Shown: positions 1-5,663 of the stretch, piece after piece
How positions within the stretch are numbered: the stretch's first letter is position 1
Layout: the number at the start of each line of letters is the position of its first letter
NCBI GenBank assembly: GCA_019247245.1
Contig: JAFAPF010000200.1
Coordinates: forward strand, 1 to 5,868
Reading direction: 5' to 3'
Source of the DNA: Rubrobacter sp.
GTDB lineage: Bacteria; Actinomycetota; Rubrobacteria; Rubrobacterales; Rubrobacteraceae
DNA: 5,868 bases
The notes under the pieces: model-generated
The model's input: the letters and a program-made list of their open reading frames with translations, nothing else
Told to the model about the DNA's origin: nothing
Database searches by the model: none
Made by a program: the position numbers and the translations under genes

Positions 1-32
1 AGGCCCCTAACCCGATCCGGCTGGGATCCTAA

Positions 33-49
33 GGGAAGCTACGCTTCCC
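33..49 (-). terminator. Stop-codon-overlapping hairpin, possible terminator
   Basis: On the minus strand GGGAAGC, a 3-nt GTA loop and GCTTCCC form a perfect 7-bp stem that includes the TAG stop codon of the small membrane protein gene (stop at 39-41). No U-tract follows (the next bases are TTAGGATCCC), so an intrinsic terminator is uncertain. A second short dyad, GATCC/GGATC at 14-28, lies just beyond it. The structure is seen directly; termination is inferred from its position at the end of the last minus-strand gene. Confidence 0.35.
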
Positions 50-455
50 CTCGGCTGCGCTGCACGGATTCGCTTATAATGCGCCTTAGGTCATCCGTAC
101 GGTTTTCCTCGGCTTCTACCGTGTTTGCTTGGTCGAGAACCTTGCCAGCTACTTCCGGTCCGCTCTCTTGGATCTGTTCGGCTAGTTCTTGCGAGGCGAC
201 TTGGGCGCTCTCCGCGCCGGCCCTTAGATTACCGGTGACACGCTCGGAGAGTTCTGTGGCGTACCGCGTCTCTCGTTCCCGGGCCTCCCCGAAATGCTCT
301 CCAGCCGTCTCGTAGGACTCTCTGATAGCAGTGGCAGCCTCGCGCCGTCTCCTAAACACAATGGTTGCCACCAGAGCCCCAACCCCCAGCACCAACACGG
401 CTCCGCTGAAGGTTCGCCTACGTGTAGATCGTCTTCGCCCGAATCGTCTTCGCAC
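39..455 (-). CDS. Small Arg-rich single-pass membrane protein, YtxH-like
   Basis: 138-aa protein of unknown function. Residues 1-14 are very Arg-rich (eight Arg in the first 14). A hydrophobic segment at about 16-34 (FSGAVLVLGVGALVATIVF) is the only membrane span, and it is followed at once by RRRR (35-38). Residues 39-135 are Ala/Glu/Arg-rich and look mostly helical and amphipathic, with no catalytic motif, no cysteine and no lipobox. This plan of a basic N-terminus, one span and a long charged helix resembles YtxH-type or apolipoprotein-like stress and envelope proteins of Gram-positives, but the assignment rests on architecture only. The GTG start at 455 is supported by AAGGAGG (463-469) with 7-nt spacing. 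It is the last minus-strand gene, 244 bp after the permease stop, a gap long enough for its own promoter. A functional link to lactate use is not shown. Confidence 0.75.
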   Translation of the reverse strand: MRRRFGRRRSTRRRTFSGAVLVLGVGALVATIVFRRRREAATAIRESYETAGEHFGEARERETRYATELSERVTGNLRAGAESAQVASQELAEQIQESGPEVAGKVLDQANTVEAEENRTDDLRRIISESVQRSRGEA

Positions 456-462
456 GCTTTTT

Positions 463-469
463 CCTCCTT
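463..469 (-). promoter_or_regulatory. Shine-Dalgarno of the small membrane protein gene
   Basis: Minus strand AAGGAGG lies 7 nt before the GTG at 455, a near-perfect anti-16S match at normal distance. It decides the GTG start over the out-of-frame ATG at 472, which has only a weaker AAAGGGA in front of it and would open a frame with no membrane span or recognisable domain. Confidence 0.8.
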
Positions 470-471
470 CA

Positions 472-519
472 TTACGTCCCTTTCTTCGTTACGTCCCTTT
501 CTTCGTTACGTCCCTTTCT
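472..519 (-). repeat. 17-bp tandem repeat, about 2.8 copies, in a gene leader
   Basis: On the plus strand the unit TTACGTCCCTTTCTTCG occurs at 472-488 and 489-505, and its first 14 bases again at 506-519; the copies are identical. On the minus strand the unit reads CGAAGAAAGGGACGTAA, so each copy carries an SD-like AAAGGGA. A degenerate fourth copy appears to run into the real SD (AATGAAGGAGGAAA against AACGAAGAAAGGGA, 9 of 14 positions). The array sits directly upstream of the small membrane protein's ribosome-binding site, so it is probably 5' leader. Confidence 0.95.
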
Positions 520-521
520 GT

Positions 522-527
522 ATTGTA
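522..527 (-). promoter_or_regulatory. Possible -10 element TACAAT for the small gene
   Basis: Minus strand TACAAT matches the sigma-70 -10 consensus at five of six positions and lies just upstream of the tandem repeat. No acceptable -35 hexamer is present at 16-18 bp spacing and there is no extended TGn, so the call is weak. If real, transcription would begin near 515 and the repeat array would be transcribed as leader RNA. Confidence 0.3.
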
Positions 528-558
528 GCTGACGAGCAACATGGCCGGAGCCCCTCTA

Positions 559-572
559 CTACCGTACGGTAG
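559..572. promoter_or_regulatory. Perfect 14-bp palindrome, candidate operator
   Basis: CTACCGTACGGTAG is an uninterrupted perfect palindrome. It lies about 32 bp upstream of the TACAAT candidate, where a dimeric regulator could sit around or above the -35 region of the small gene. The palindrome is seen directly; the regulatory role is inferred from its location. Confidence 0.45.
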
Positions 573-585
573 GATGTCTCCCGAG

Positions 586-630
586 GAGGGCTACGCTTTC
601 ACCCTCGATCGTCAACAGCCGTAAGACGAT
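586..630. repeat. Two adjacent inverted repeats in the permease/small-gene gap
   Basis: GAGGG (586-590) pairs with CCCTC (602-606) across an 11-nt loop, and ATCGTC (608-613) pairs with GACGAT (625-630) across another 11-nt loop. The stems are short (5 and 6 bp), so either could be chance. They sit between the palindrome at 559-572 and the GC-rich hairpin at 653-679, so most of the gap is occupied by dyads. I do not recognise a known riboswitch. Confidence 0.35.
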
Positions 631-652
631 AAGCCTCAGGGTAACCACTCAT

Positions 653-679
653 CCCCGCGCACGGGCGTGGAAGGCGGGG
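653..679 (-). terminator. GC-rich stem-loop after the permease gene
   Basis: CCCCGC (653-658) pairs with GCGGGG (674-679). The 15-nt loop can form an inner CAC-GGGC-GTG stem. It begins about 20 bp downstream of the permease stop codon (700-702), the expected place for a transcript end, but no U-tract follows on the minus strand. It could be a terminator without a U-tract, an mRNA 3'-end stabiliser, or only a GC-rich coincidence. Confidence 0.35.
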
Positions 680-699
680 GGCATTGAGTTGTCCACAAA

Positions 700-2385
700 T
701 CAGGGGATCATGAATTTCAACACATAGGCCTGGAGGATGACCAGAATGGCCATAACGACAGTGAGGCCGATAGACCACGGCAACACTAGCCGGAAGAGGT
801 CGCCCTCCTTCCCTTGAAGACCCGTCGAGCTCGTGCCGACGGCCAGGTTCTGTGGGCTGACCATCTTCCCCAAAACCCCCCCGGCGGAGTTGGACCCAAC
901 TGCCAGGACCGGGCTTAGGTTCAGCTGGCTAGCAGTGGTCTTCTGCAGGTTGGCGAAGAGGGCATTCGAGGAGGTGTCAGACCCCGTGAGCGCCACCCCA
1001 AGCCACCCGATGAACGGGCTGAAGAACGGGAAGAGAAAAGCAGTGGCGGCGAACGCCAGACCCAACGTGTAGGTCAGGCCTGAGTAGTTTAATAGGTACG
1101 CTAGTCCCAGAATGGCCGCTATCGTCAGGATAGCCCACTTGAGTTGGTTCAGCGTCTGCCCGTAGATCCTTAGAGCCCTGCCCGGACCGACCTGCAGCGC
1201 GGCAACCGCAATGAGGTTCGCGACGAGGATGAGGGTTCCGGCCGCCCCGAGCCAATCAATCTGGTACATAGCCGGGTAGGGGCTTGCCTGGCCCACCACC
1301 GGAGGCTGGCGAGTAACTTGCCCGTTCAACCCCGGCCAGGGCACAGCTGGGTTGCCCTGCTCGTTCAGCTGCGCTGACGGGAAGTTCACCGCAAGCTGAG
1401 TATTCTTTATGAAGCTCTTGATCGGAAGGAAGCTAAAATCTACCTGGGAGAGGAGGAGCACCACGACCAAAATGATAAACGGTGACCAGGCGTACAGGGT
1501 GGCTTTTAATGAGGGGCGAGCGTATGATTCCCGTTCCTCCGCCGGAGGCTCGTTGGGGAAGTGCCATTCCTCGCGCGGGCTCCAGAACGCGAGCAGGGCC
1601 ACGACTGCCACCACCGTAATGATCGCTGCCAAGAGGTCCGCGATCGCCGGTCCGATAAGGTTCGAGATAAGAGCCTGTGACGCGGCGAACACCACGCCGC
1701 TAACTACGACTACCGGCCACACCTCGAGCATCTTGCGCCATCCGGCCATCACCACGACCAAGAAACCAGGGATAATGAGCGCGAGAAACGGCGTCTGGCG
1801 TCCCACCATCTGCGAGATCTGCATAGGGTCTATGGCTGCTACGGAGCCCGCCGTGATTATGGGGATGCCGAAACCTCCGAACGCCACCGGCGCCGTATTC
1901 GCCAGGAGCGCCAAAGCCGCCGCGTACAACGCCTCGAAGCCCAAGCCCGCCATTATGGCGGCGCTTATGGCCACCGGGGTCCCGAAACCAGCTGTCGCCT
2001 CCAGTAGCGCCCCGAAGACGAAGGCGATGAGCACGGCCTGAACACGCCGGTCGTTGCTCAGGGTTGCGAGCGAATTGCGTACAATGTCGAACTGGTCGGT
2101 CTCGACGACAACGTTGTAGATAAAGATAGCATTGATGACGATCCAGACTATAGGGAAGAGCCCGAACGCTGCCCCAAAAAGGGTTGAGTCTAGCGCCAGG
2201 CCCACCGGCATCCCGTACACGAGCGCCGCGATGATGAGGGCCACAGCTAGGGACGCTAGGGATGCCCACTGAGCCGCCACCCGCAAGACCGCCAGCAGCA
2301 CGAATAGCACCGCTATCGGGATGAGGGCCACCAGCGTTGAGAGTACGAGGCTACCTGCGACCGGCTCGTAAACCTGCTCGAACAT
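700..2385 (-). CDS. lldP: Lactate permease, LctP/LldP family
   Basis: 561-aa inner-membrane carrier, close to the roughly 550 residues usual for the family. E. coli members import L-lactate, D-lactate and glycolate with protons. It is hydrophobic throughout with about 12-14 predicted spans (for example 11-34, 64-91, 113-133, 198-216, 247-267, 299-316, 376-398, 532-557). Family signatures are ALLEATAGFGTPVAIS (127-141), NTAPVAFGGFGIPI (163-176), TGSDTSSNALFANLQ (467-481) and NSAGGVLGKMVSPQNLAVG (499-517). A polar loop lies at about 318-372. The open frame extends to a GTG at 2409, but I place the start at the ATG at 2385: it has GGGGAGGT just upstream, and the resulting MFEQVYEP N-terminus matches the M-x-x-QVYDP-like start of known members. 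It follows the D-2-hydroxyacid dehydrogenase by 116 bp on the same strand, so it probably supplies that enzyme's substrate. Sequence alone cannot distinguish lactate from glycolate or choose the stereoisomer. Confidence 0.95.
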   Translation of the reverse strand: MFEQVYEPVAGSLVLSTLVALIPIAVLFVLLAVLRVAAQWASLASLAVALIIAALVYGMPVGLALDSTLFGAAFGLFPIVWIVINAIFIYNVVVETDQFDIVRNSLATLSNDRRVQAVLIAFVFGALLEATAGFGTPVAISAAIMAGLGFEALYAAALALLANTAPVAFGGFGIPIITAGSVAAIDPMQISQMVGRQTPFLALIIPGFLVVVMAGWRKMLEVWPVVVVSGVVFAASQALISNLIGPAIADLLAAIITVVAVVALLAFWSPREEWHFPNEPPAEERESYARPSLKATLYAWSPFIILVVVLLLSQVDFSFLPIKSFIKNTQLAVNFPSAQLNEQGNPAVPWPGLNGQVTRQPPVVGQASPYPAMYQIDWLGAAGTLILVANLIAVAALQVGPGRALRIYGQTLNQLKWAILTIAAILGLAYLLNYSGLTYTLGLAFAATAFLFPFFSPFIGWLGVALTGSDTSSNALFANLQKTTASQLNLSPVLAVGSNSAGGVLGKMVSPQNLAVGTSSTGLQGKEGDLFRLVLPWSIGLTVVMAILVILQAYVLKFMIP

Positions 2386-2389
2386 CGAG

Positions 2390-2397
2390 ACCTCCCC
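2390..2397 (-). promoter_or_regulatory. Shine-Dalgarno that decides the permease start
   Basis: Minus strand GGGGAGGT lies just before the ATG at 2385, with GGAGG 5 nt from the start codon. It lies inside the frame opened by the upstream GTG at 2409, which has no comparable SD. The ATG is therefore preferred, giving 561 rather than 569 residues. Confidence 0.75.
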
Positions 2398-2408
2398 GTA
2401 AGTTCCCA

Positions 2409-2438
2409 CTAACTATGCCCCACACACGCAATGGCTAG
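2409..2438. promoter_or_regulatory. Operator-like element upstream of the permease (copy B)
   Basis: The plus strand reads CTAAC then TATGCCCCAC, then ACACGCAATGG, then CTAG. With flanking bases (2408-2440) it is an imperfect dyad with CACTAAC and GCTAGTG arms. It shares the 10-mer TATGCCCCAC, the CTAAC arm, GCAA and the TGG-(T/C)TAG end with the element at 5631-5663. The two copies run in opposite orientation relative to the genes, which a quasi-palindromic site would tolerate. It lies between the dehydrogenase stop and the permease SD, 24 bp before the permease ATG. Similarity and placement are seen; regulator binding is inferred. Confidence 0.5.
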
Positions 2439-2501
2439 TGATAAAGATGCCACCCTTGCAGGTGCAGCGCGTAATACCGCTTACCACTTGAGGGATTGGG
2501 T

Positions 2502-5500
2502 TTACCAGGTCGCCTTTCTCATCAGCCGCCGCGCTAAGACGCCACCAACCAGCCCGACTCCCAGTAGCATCGCACTTTGCACGCTGGGTTGCGATGGCTT
2601 CTCCTTGGAATACCTGAATTCGGGATAGTCCTCTGGTGGTCCGCCACCGTTGCGCAGGGCCATTTGTATTACCTGTGCTAGGTGCAGCGCACGACGGTCG
2701 GTGGTTTCTGCTATCTGAGACCGACAGGAAAAGCCATCGGTGATGATCAAGGTGTCCTTGTCGGCCTTTCGCACGGCCGGTAGCAGGACCCGCTCGCCAG
2801 CCTTCATCGAGACCTCGTAGTGCGCACCCTTCTCGAAGCCCCAGGATCCCGCCATCCCACAGCAGCCGGAGTCGAGCACCTTGAAGTCGAGGCCGAGTTT
2901 CGCAAGCACCTTTTCCTCGTCGCTCATCCCCATGATCGCCTTGTGATGGCAGTGCCCGTGTACGACCGCCTTGCGTTCGAGCTTCGGAGGGTCGTAGCTC
3001 TCCTTTTCGAGGAGTTCACTCAGGACGTACACCTGTCCGTTGAGTCGCCTCGCGTCTTCATCGTTGGGGAAGAGGTTCGTCAACTCGTCGCGGAAAACAG
3101 CCACGCAACTCGGTTCGAGGCCCACTATTGGCACACCCTCTCGGATATACGGACGCAGCGTGACGAGTATCTGCCCGATCTGGCGCTTGGCGAGGTTCAG
3201 CATACCGAAGTCATAGAGTGGGCGTCCGCAGCACAGGGACTGCTGCGGCACCTCGACTCGGAAGCCCGCGTCTTCGAGGACCTCGACCGCGGCCGTGGCG
3301 GTCTCCGGATGGAAGTGGTTGTTGAAGGTGTCGGGCCACAGGAGCACGGGCGGCTTGCTCAGGTTCCGCGGCCCCCGTTCGTAGAACCACTGCTTGAACG
3401 TCTTCGACGCAAAGAACGGAAGTTGGCGCTCGGGCGCTATGCCGGCTGCGGCCTTCATCATGTCGCGTAAGATAGGTGTCTGGGTGAAGACGTTTACCAT
3501 GCCTGGCATGCGTGAGGCGAGCCGGGCCCACCAGTGGATCAACCCCAAAGCGTAAGCGTTTACAGGCCGGAGACGACCCTCATAGTAATGCGAGAGGAAC
3601 TCAGCCTTGTAAGTAGCGATGTCAGTCTGGACAGGGCACTCACCCTTGCAGCCCTTGCACGCCAGGCAGAGGTCCAACGACTCCTTGACGTGCTCATCGC
3701 GCCAGCCGTCGGTTATGGCCTCTCCTTGCAACATTTCGAATAGTAGGTTGGCGCGCCCGCGCGTGGCGTGCATCTCCTCACGGGTGACCATGTAGCTCGG
3801 GCACATCGTGCCACTTCCCTTGCGACACCTCCCAATCCCGAAGCAGCGCTCGGTCGCCACGACAAAGCTATGCCTGTCTTCGGGAAACTTAAAGTGTGTC
3901 TTCACTTGCGGTGGGTTGTAATCGGTGCCGGTGCGCAGGTTGGTGTCCAGCGGGTAAGGGTCGACTACCTTGCCCGGGTTCATCTTTCCTTCAGGGTCCC
4001 AGATCTTCTTGAACTCGCGGAAGGCGTCAACGAGCTCCTCGCCAAACATTATGGGCAAGAGCTCTGCCCGCTGACCCTCACCGTACTCACCGGCGATCGA
4101 ACCGCCGTAGCCGACCACCAGCTCAGCTGCCTCATACAAAAACGAACGGAAGGATCTGAGACCCTTGGCCGTCTTCAGGTCGAAGGTGATGCGGGTGTGA
4201 ACGCACCCCTGGCCGAAGTGCCCGTAGTAGACGCAGTAGTAGCCATACGTATTCAACAGCTTTTCGAAGTCACGTAGGTAATCGCCGAGCGCCTCCGGGG
4301 GCACCGCTGCGTCCTCCCATGTTCCCTCGGTCTCCATCGCTCCGGGCACGTTGCTGTAGTCCACCCCGGCCGTGCGCACCGCCCAGACCGCTTGCTCTTC
4401 TCCGGGATCGCAGAGCTTTGCGCTTATGGGCTTCCCGTCCGACTCCAGTGCCCCCTTCGCTGTGCGTGCGAGATCTAAGACTTCTTCTTCGGAGTTGCCA
4501 CCGAACTCGACGAGGAGCCAAGCCCGACCTTCGGGTAAAGCCTCCCGGTCGGTAGCGAGGGCGAACTTCGTCTCCATATTGTCGGTCAGCGTATGGTCGA
4601 AGCCTTCCAGAGCGATGGGGCCATGTTCCATGATCTCTTTGACGTGGTCGCCGGCGTCGAAGCGATTCTCGTAGCCGAACACTATGGTTCTACGAAACTG
4701 GGGGCTGTCCACGAGCCGTGCGGTAGCTTCGAGGATGGTGACGCAGGTACTCTCCGTGCCGACGAGGGCGCGTGCGACGTTGAAGCCGTTCTCCGGCAGC
4801 AGCTGGTCCAGGTTGTAGCCTGAGCAACGGCGGGGGATCTGCGGATAGCGCTCCCGAATGAGATTGGCGTACCTGTCGCGCAGGTCTCTTAGCTTACGAT
4901 AGATCTCGCCACGTCGGCCGCCCCCCTGGATGATCTGTTCAAGCTCTTCGTCGCTGGTCGGGCCGACCCGCATCCGTGTACCGTCGTAGAGCAATATTTC
5001 GAGCTCCTCGATGTTGTTCACGGTCTGGCCCGCCATCACCGAGTGGTTGCCGCAGGAGTTGTTGCCGATCATACCTCCCAAGGTGCAGAAGGCATGAGTG
5101 GCGGGGTCAGGCCCAAAGGTCAGGTCGTACTGCTCGGCGTCGTCGCGCAGCTGATCGCAGATGACACCTGGCTGCACGCGTGCGCGCTTGTTCTCAGGAT
5201 CGAGTTCGACGATCTCGCGCATGTACTTCGAGAAGTCCATGATGACTGCAACGTTGCAGCATTGGCCGTTCGGGCTAGTACCACATCCGCGAGAGAGAAT
5301 CGGTGCCCTGTGTTGGTGACAGGCGGCGACGGTATTTACGACGTCTTCGGTATCCTGCGGTATAACGACCCCGATCGGGACCTGCCGATAGATCGAGTAA
5401 TCCGTTGCATAAAGCGCCCGGCTGCCACGGTCGAAGCGCACCTCGCCGCGTATATCACCACGGAGTTTGTCCTCTAATATTTGAGCGTCGAGATCCTGGG

Positions 5501-5549
5501 AACCTGCCCCGATGGGCGGGCTTCCCTCGTTCCTGAGCACGCTCCCCAT
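2502..5549 (-). CDS. FAD/Fe-S D-2-hydroxyacid (D-lactate-type) dehydrogenase
   Basis: 1015-aa fused dehydrogenase that should oxidise a D-2-hydroxyacid to the 2-oxoacid and pass electrons by FAD and Fe-S clusters to the respiratory chain. Order: PCMH-type FAD-binding domain (about 50-280; RGCGTSPNGQ at 87-96, GNNSCGNHS at 162-170); FAD-oxidase C-terminal domain (about 285-530) with metal-site HFGQGCVH (His444, His451) and Glu488, ending NPGK; ferredoxin-type motifs C569/C575/C583-Pro and C628/C631/C634/C638-Pro; two CCG domains (CCG at 773-775 with Cys815; HCHHK at 866-870, CCG at 896-898, Cys942). Length and plan match E. coli YdiJ (about 1018 aa). The usual GEHG reads GEYG (Tyr489), and the C-terminus has a hydrophobic stretch (about 993-1005) followed by basic residues. 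The start is the ATG at 5549, with AAGGAGG 5 nt upstream; the longer frame's GTG at 5597 lacks such support. The neighbouring permease favours D-lactate, but glycolate or D-2-hydroxyglutarate remain possible. Confidence 0.93.
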   Translation of the reverse strand: MGSVLRNEGSPPIGAGSQDLDAQILEDKLRGDIRGEVRFDRGSRALYATDYSIYRQVPIGVVIPQDTEDVVNTVAACHQHRAPILSRGCGTSPNGQCCNVAVIMDFSKYMREIVELDPENKRARVQPGVICDQLRDDAEQYDLTFGPDPATHAFCTLGGMIGNNSCGNHSVMAGQTVNNIEELEILLYDGTRMRVGPTSDEELEQIIQGGGRRGEIYRKLRDLRDRYANLIRERYPQIPRRCSGYNLDQLLPENGFNVARALVGTESTCVTILEATARLVDSPQFRRTIVFGYENRFDAGDHVKEIMEHGPIALEGFDHTLTDNMETKFALATDREALPEGRAWLLVEFGGNSEEEVLDLARTAKGALESDGKPISAKLCDPGEEQAVWAVRTAGVDYSNVPGAMETEGTWEDAAVPPEALGDYLRDFEKLLNTYGYYCVYYGHFGQGCVHTRITFDLKTAKGLRSFRSFLYEAAELVVGYGGSIAGEYGEGQRAELLPIMFGEELVDAFREFKKIWDPEGKMNPGKVVDPYPLDTNLRTGTDYNPPQVKTHFKFPEDRHSFVVATERCFGIGRCRKGSGTMCPSYMVTREEMHATRGRANLLFEMLQGEAITDGWRDEHVKESLDLCLACKGCKGECPVQTDIATYKAEFLSHYYEGRLRPVNAYALGLIHWWARLASRMPGMVNVFTQTPILRDMMKAAAGIAPERQLPFFASKTFKQWFYERGPRNLSKPPVLLWPDTFNNHFHPETATAAVEVLEDAGFRVEVPQQSLCCGRPLYDFGMLNLAKRQIGQILVTLRPYIREGVPIVGLEPSCVAVFRDELTNLFPNDEDARRLNGQVYVLSELLEKESYDPPKLERKAVVHGHCHHKAIMGMSDEEKVLAKLGLDFKVLDSGCCGMAGSWGFEKGAHYEVSMKAGERVLLPAVRKADKDTLIITDGFSCRSQIAETTDRRALHLAQVIQMALRNGGGPPEDYPEFRYSKEKPSQPSVQSAMLLGVGLVGGVLARRLMRKATW

Positions 5550-5554
5550 AAACT

Positions 5555-5561
5555 CCTCCTT
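5555..5561 (-). promoter_or_regulatory. Shine-Dalgarno that decides the dehydrogenase start
   Basis: Minus strand AAGGAGG lies 5 nt before the ATG at 5549 (context GGAAAGGAGGAGTTTATG). This near-ideal site is inside the frame opened by the GTG at 5597, so the upstream 16 codons are probably untranslated leader. Confidence 0.85.
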
Positions 5562-5584
5562 TCCTGGCGCCGTTCCCGTATTTC

Positions 5585-5613
5585 CCCTAGACGGCACGCA
5601 TATTTGTTGTCAG
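5585..5613 (-). promoter_or_regulatory. Weak sigma-70-like promoter candidate for the dehydrogenase
   Basis: Minus strand CTGACA (5613-5608; five of six matches to TTGACA) is followed by exactly 17 bp and then CTAGGG (5590-5585), a poor -10. It lies between the operator-like element at 5631-5663 and the start codon. If used, transcription would begin near 5578, downstream of the GTG at 5597, which agrees with the ATG at 5549 as start. The poor -10 keeps confidence low. Confidence 0.25.
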
Positions 5614-5630
5614 AGTGCCCACTTGGCGTA

Positions 5631-5663
5631 CTAACCATACGCGTTGCGTGGGGCATACGTTAG
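5631..5663. promoter_or_regulatory. Operator-like element upstream of the dehydrogenase (copy A)
   Basis: The plus strand begins CTAACCATACGCG and ends GGGGCATACGTTAG. The outer arms CTAAC (5631-5635) and GTTAG (5659-5663) are inverted, and CATACG occurs twice as a direct repeat (5636-5641 and 5654-5659). On the minus strand it contains TATGCCCCAC, the same 10-mer as the element in front of the permease. It begins about 82 bp upstream of the ATG and about 18 bp above the CTGACA -35 candidate, a position suited to an activator. I do not recognise a known GntR/LldR consensus. Confidence 0.5.

Noticed and set aside
224..472. 82-aa minus-strand frame starting at the ATG at 472, with an SD-like AAAGGGA in front
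   Set aside because: It overlaps the small membrane protein in another frame. It has no coherent domain or clear membrane segment, and the GTG frame at 455 has the stronger SD and a clear membrane-span-plus-helix plan.
1409..2041. 210-aa plus-strand open frame
   Set aside because: It is wholly antisense to the permease, whose family motifs are unmistakable. Its composition is low-complexity Ala/Thr/Lys with no domain, and there is no convincing ribosome-binding site.
2386..2409. N-terminal extension of the permease from the GTG at 2409
   Set aside because: The GGGGAGGT at 2390-2397 serves the ATG at 2385, and the family N-terminus aligns with that Met.
2820..3470. 216-aa plus-strand open frame
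   Set aside because: It is antisense to the Fe-S/CCG part of the dehydrogenase. It looks like a codon-bias shadow with no recognisable domain.
3768..4277. 169-aa plus-strand open frame
   Set aside because: It is antisense to the FAD-oxidase domain of the dehydrogenase and shows no family motif; it is a shadow of the GC-rich coding strand.
5550..5597. N-terminal extension of the dehydrogenase from the GTG at 5597
   Set aside because: The AAGGAGG at 5555-5561 points to the ATG at 5549, and the 16 extra codons resemble leader sequence, not protein.
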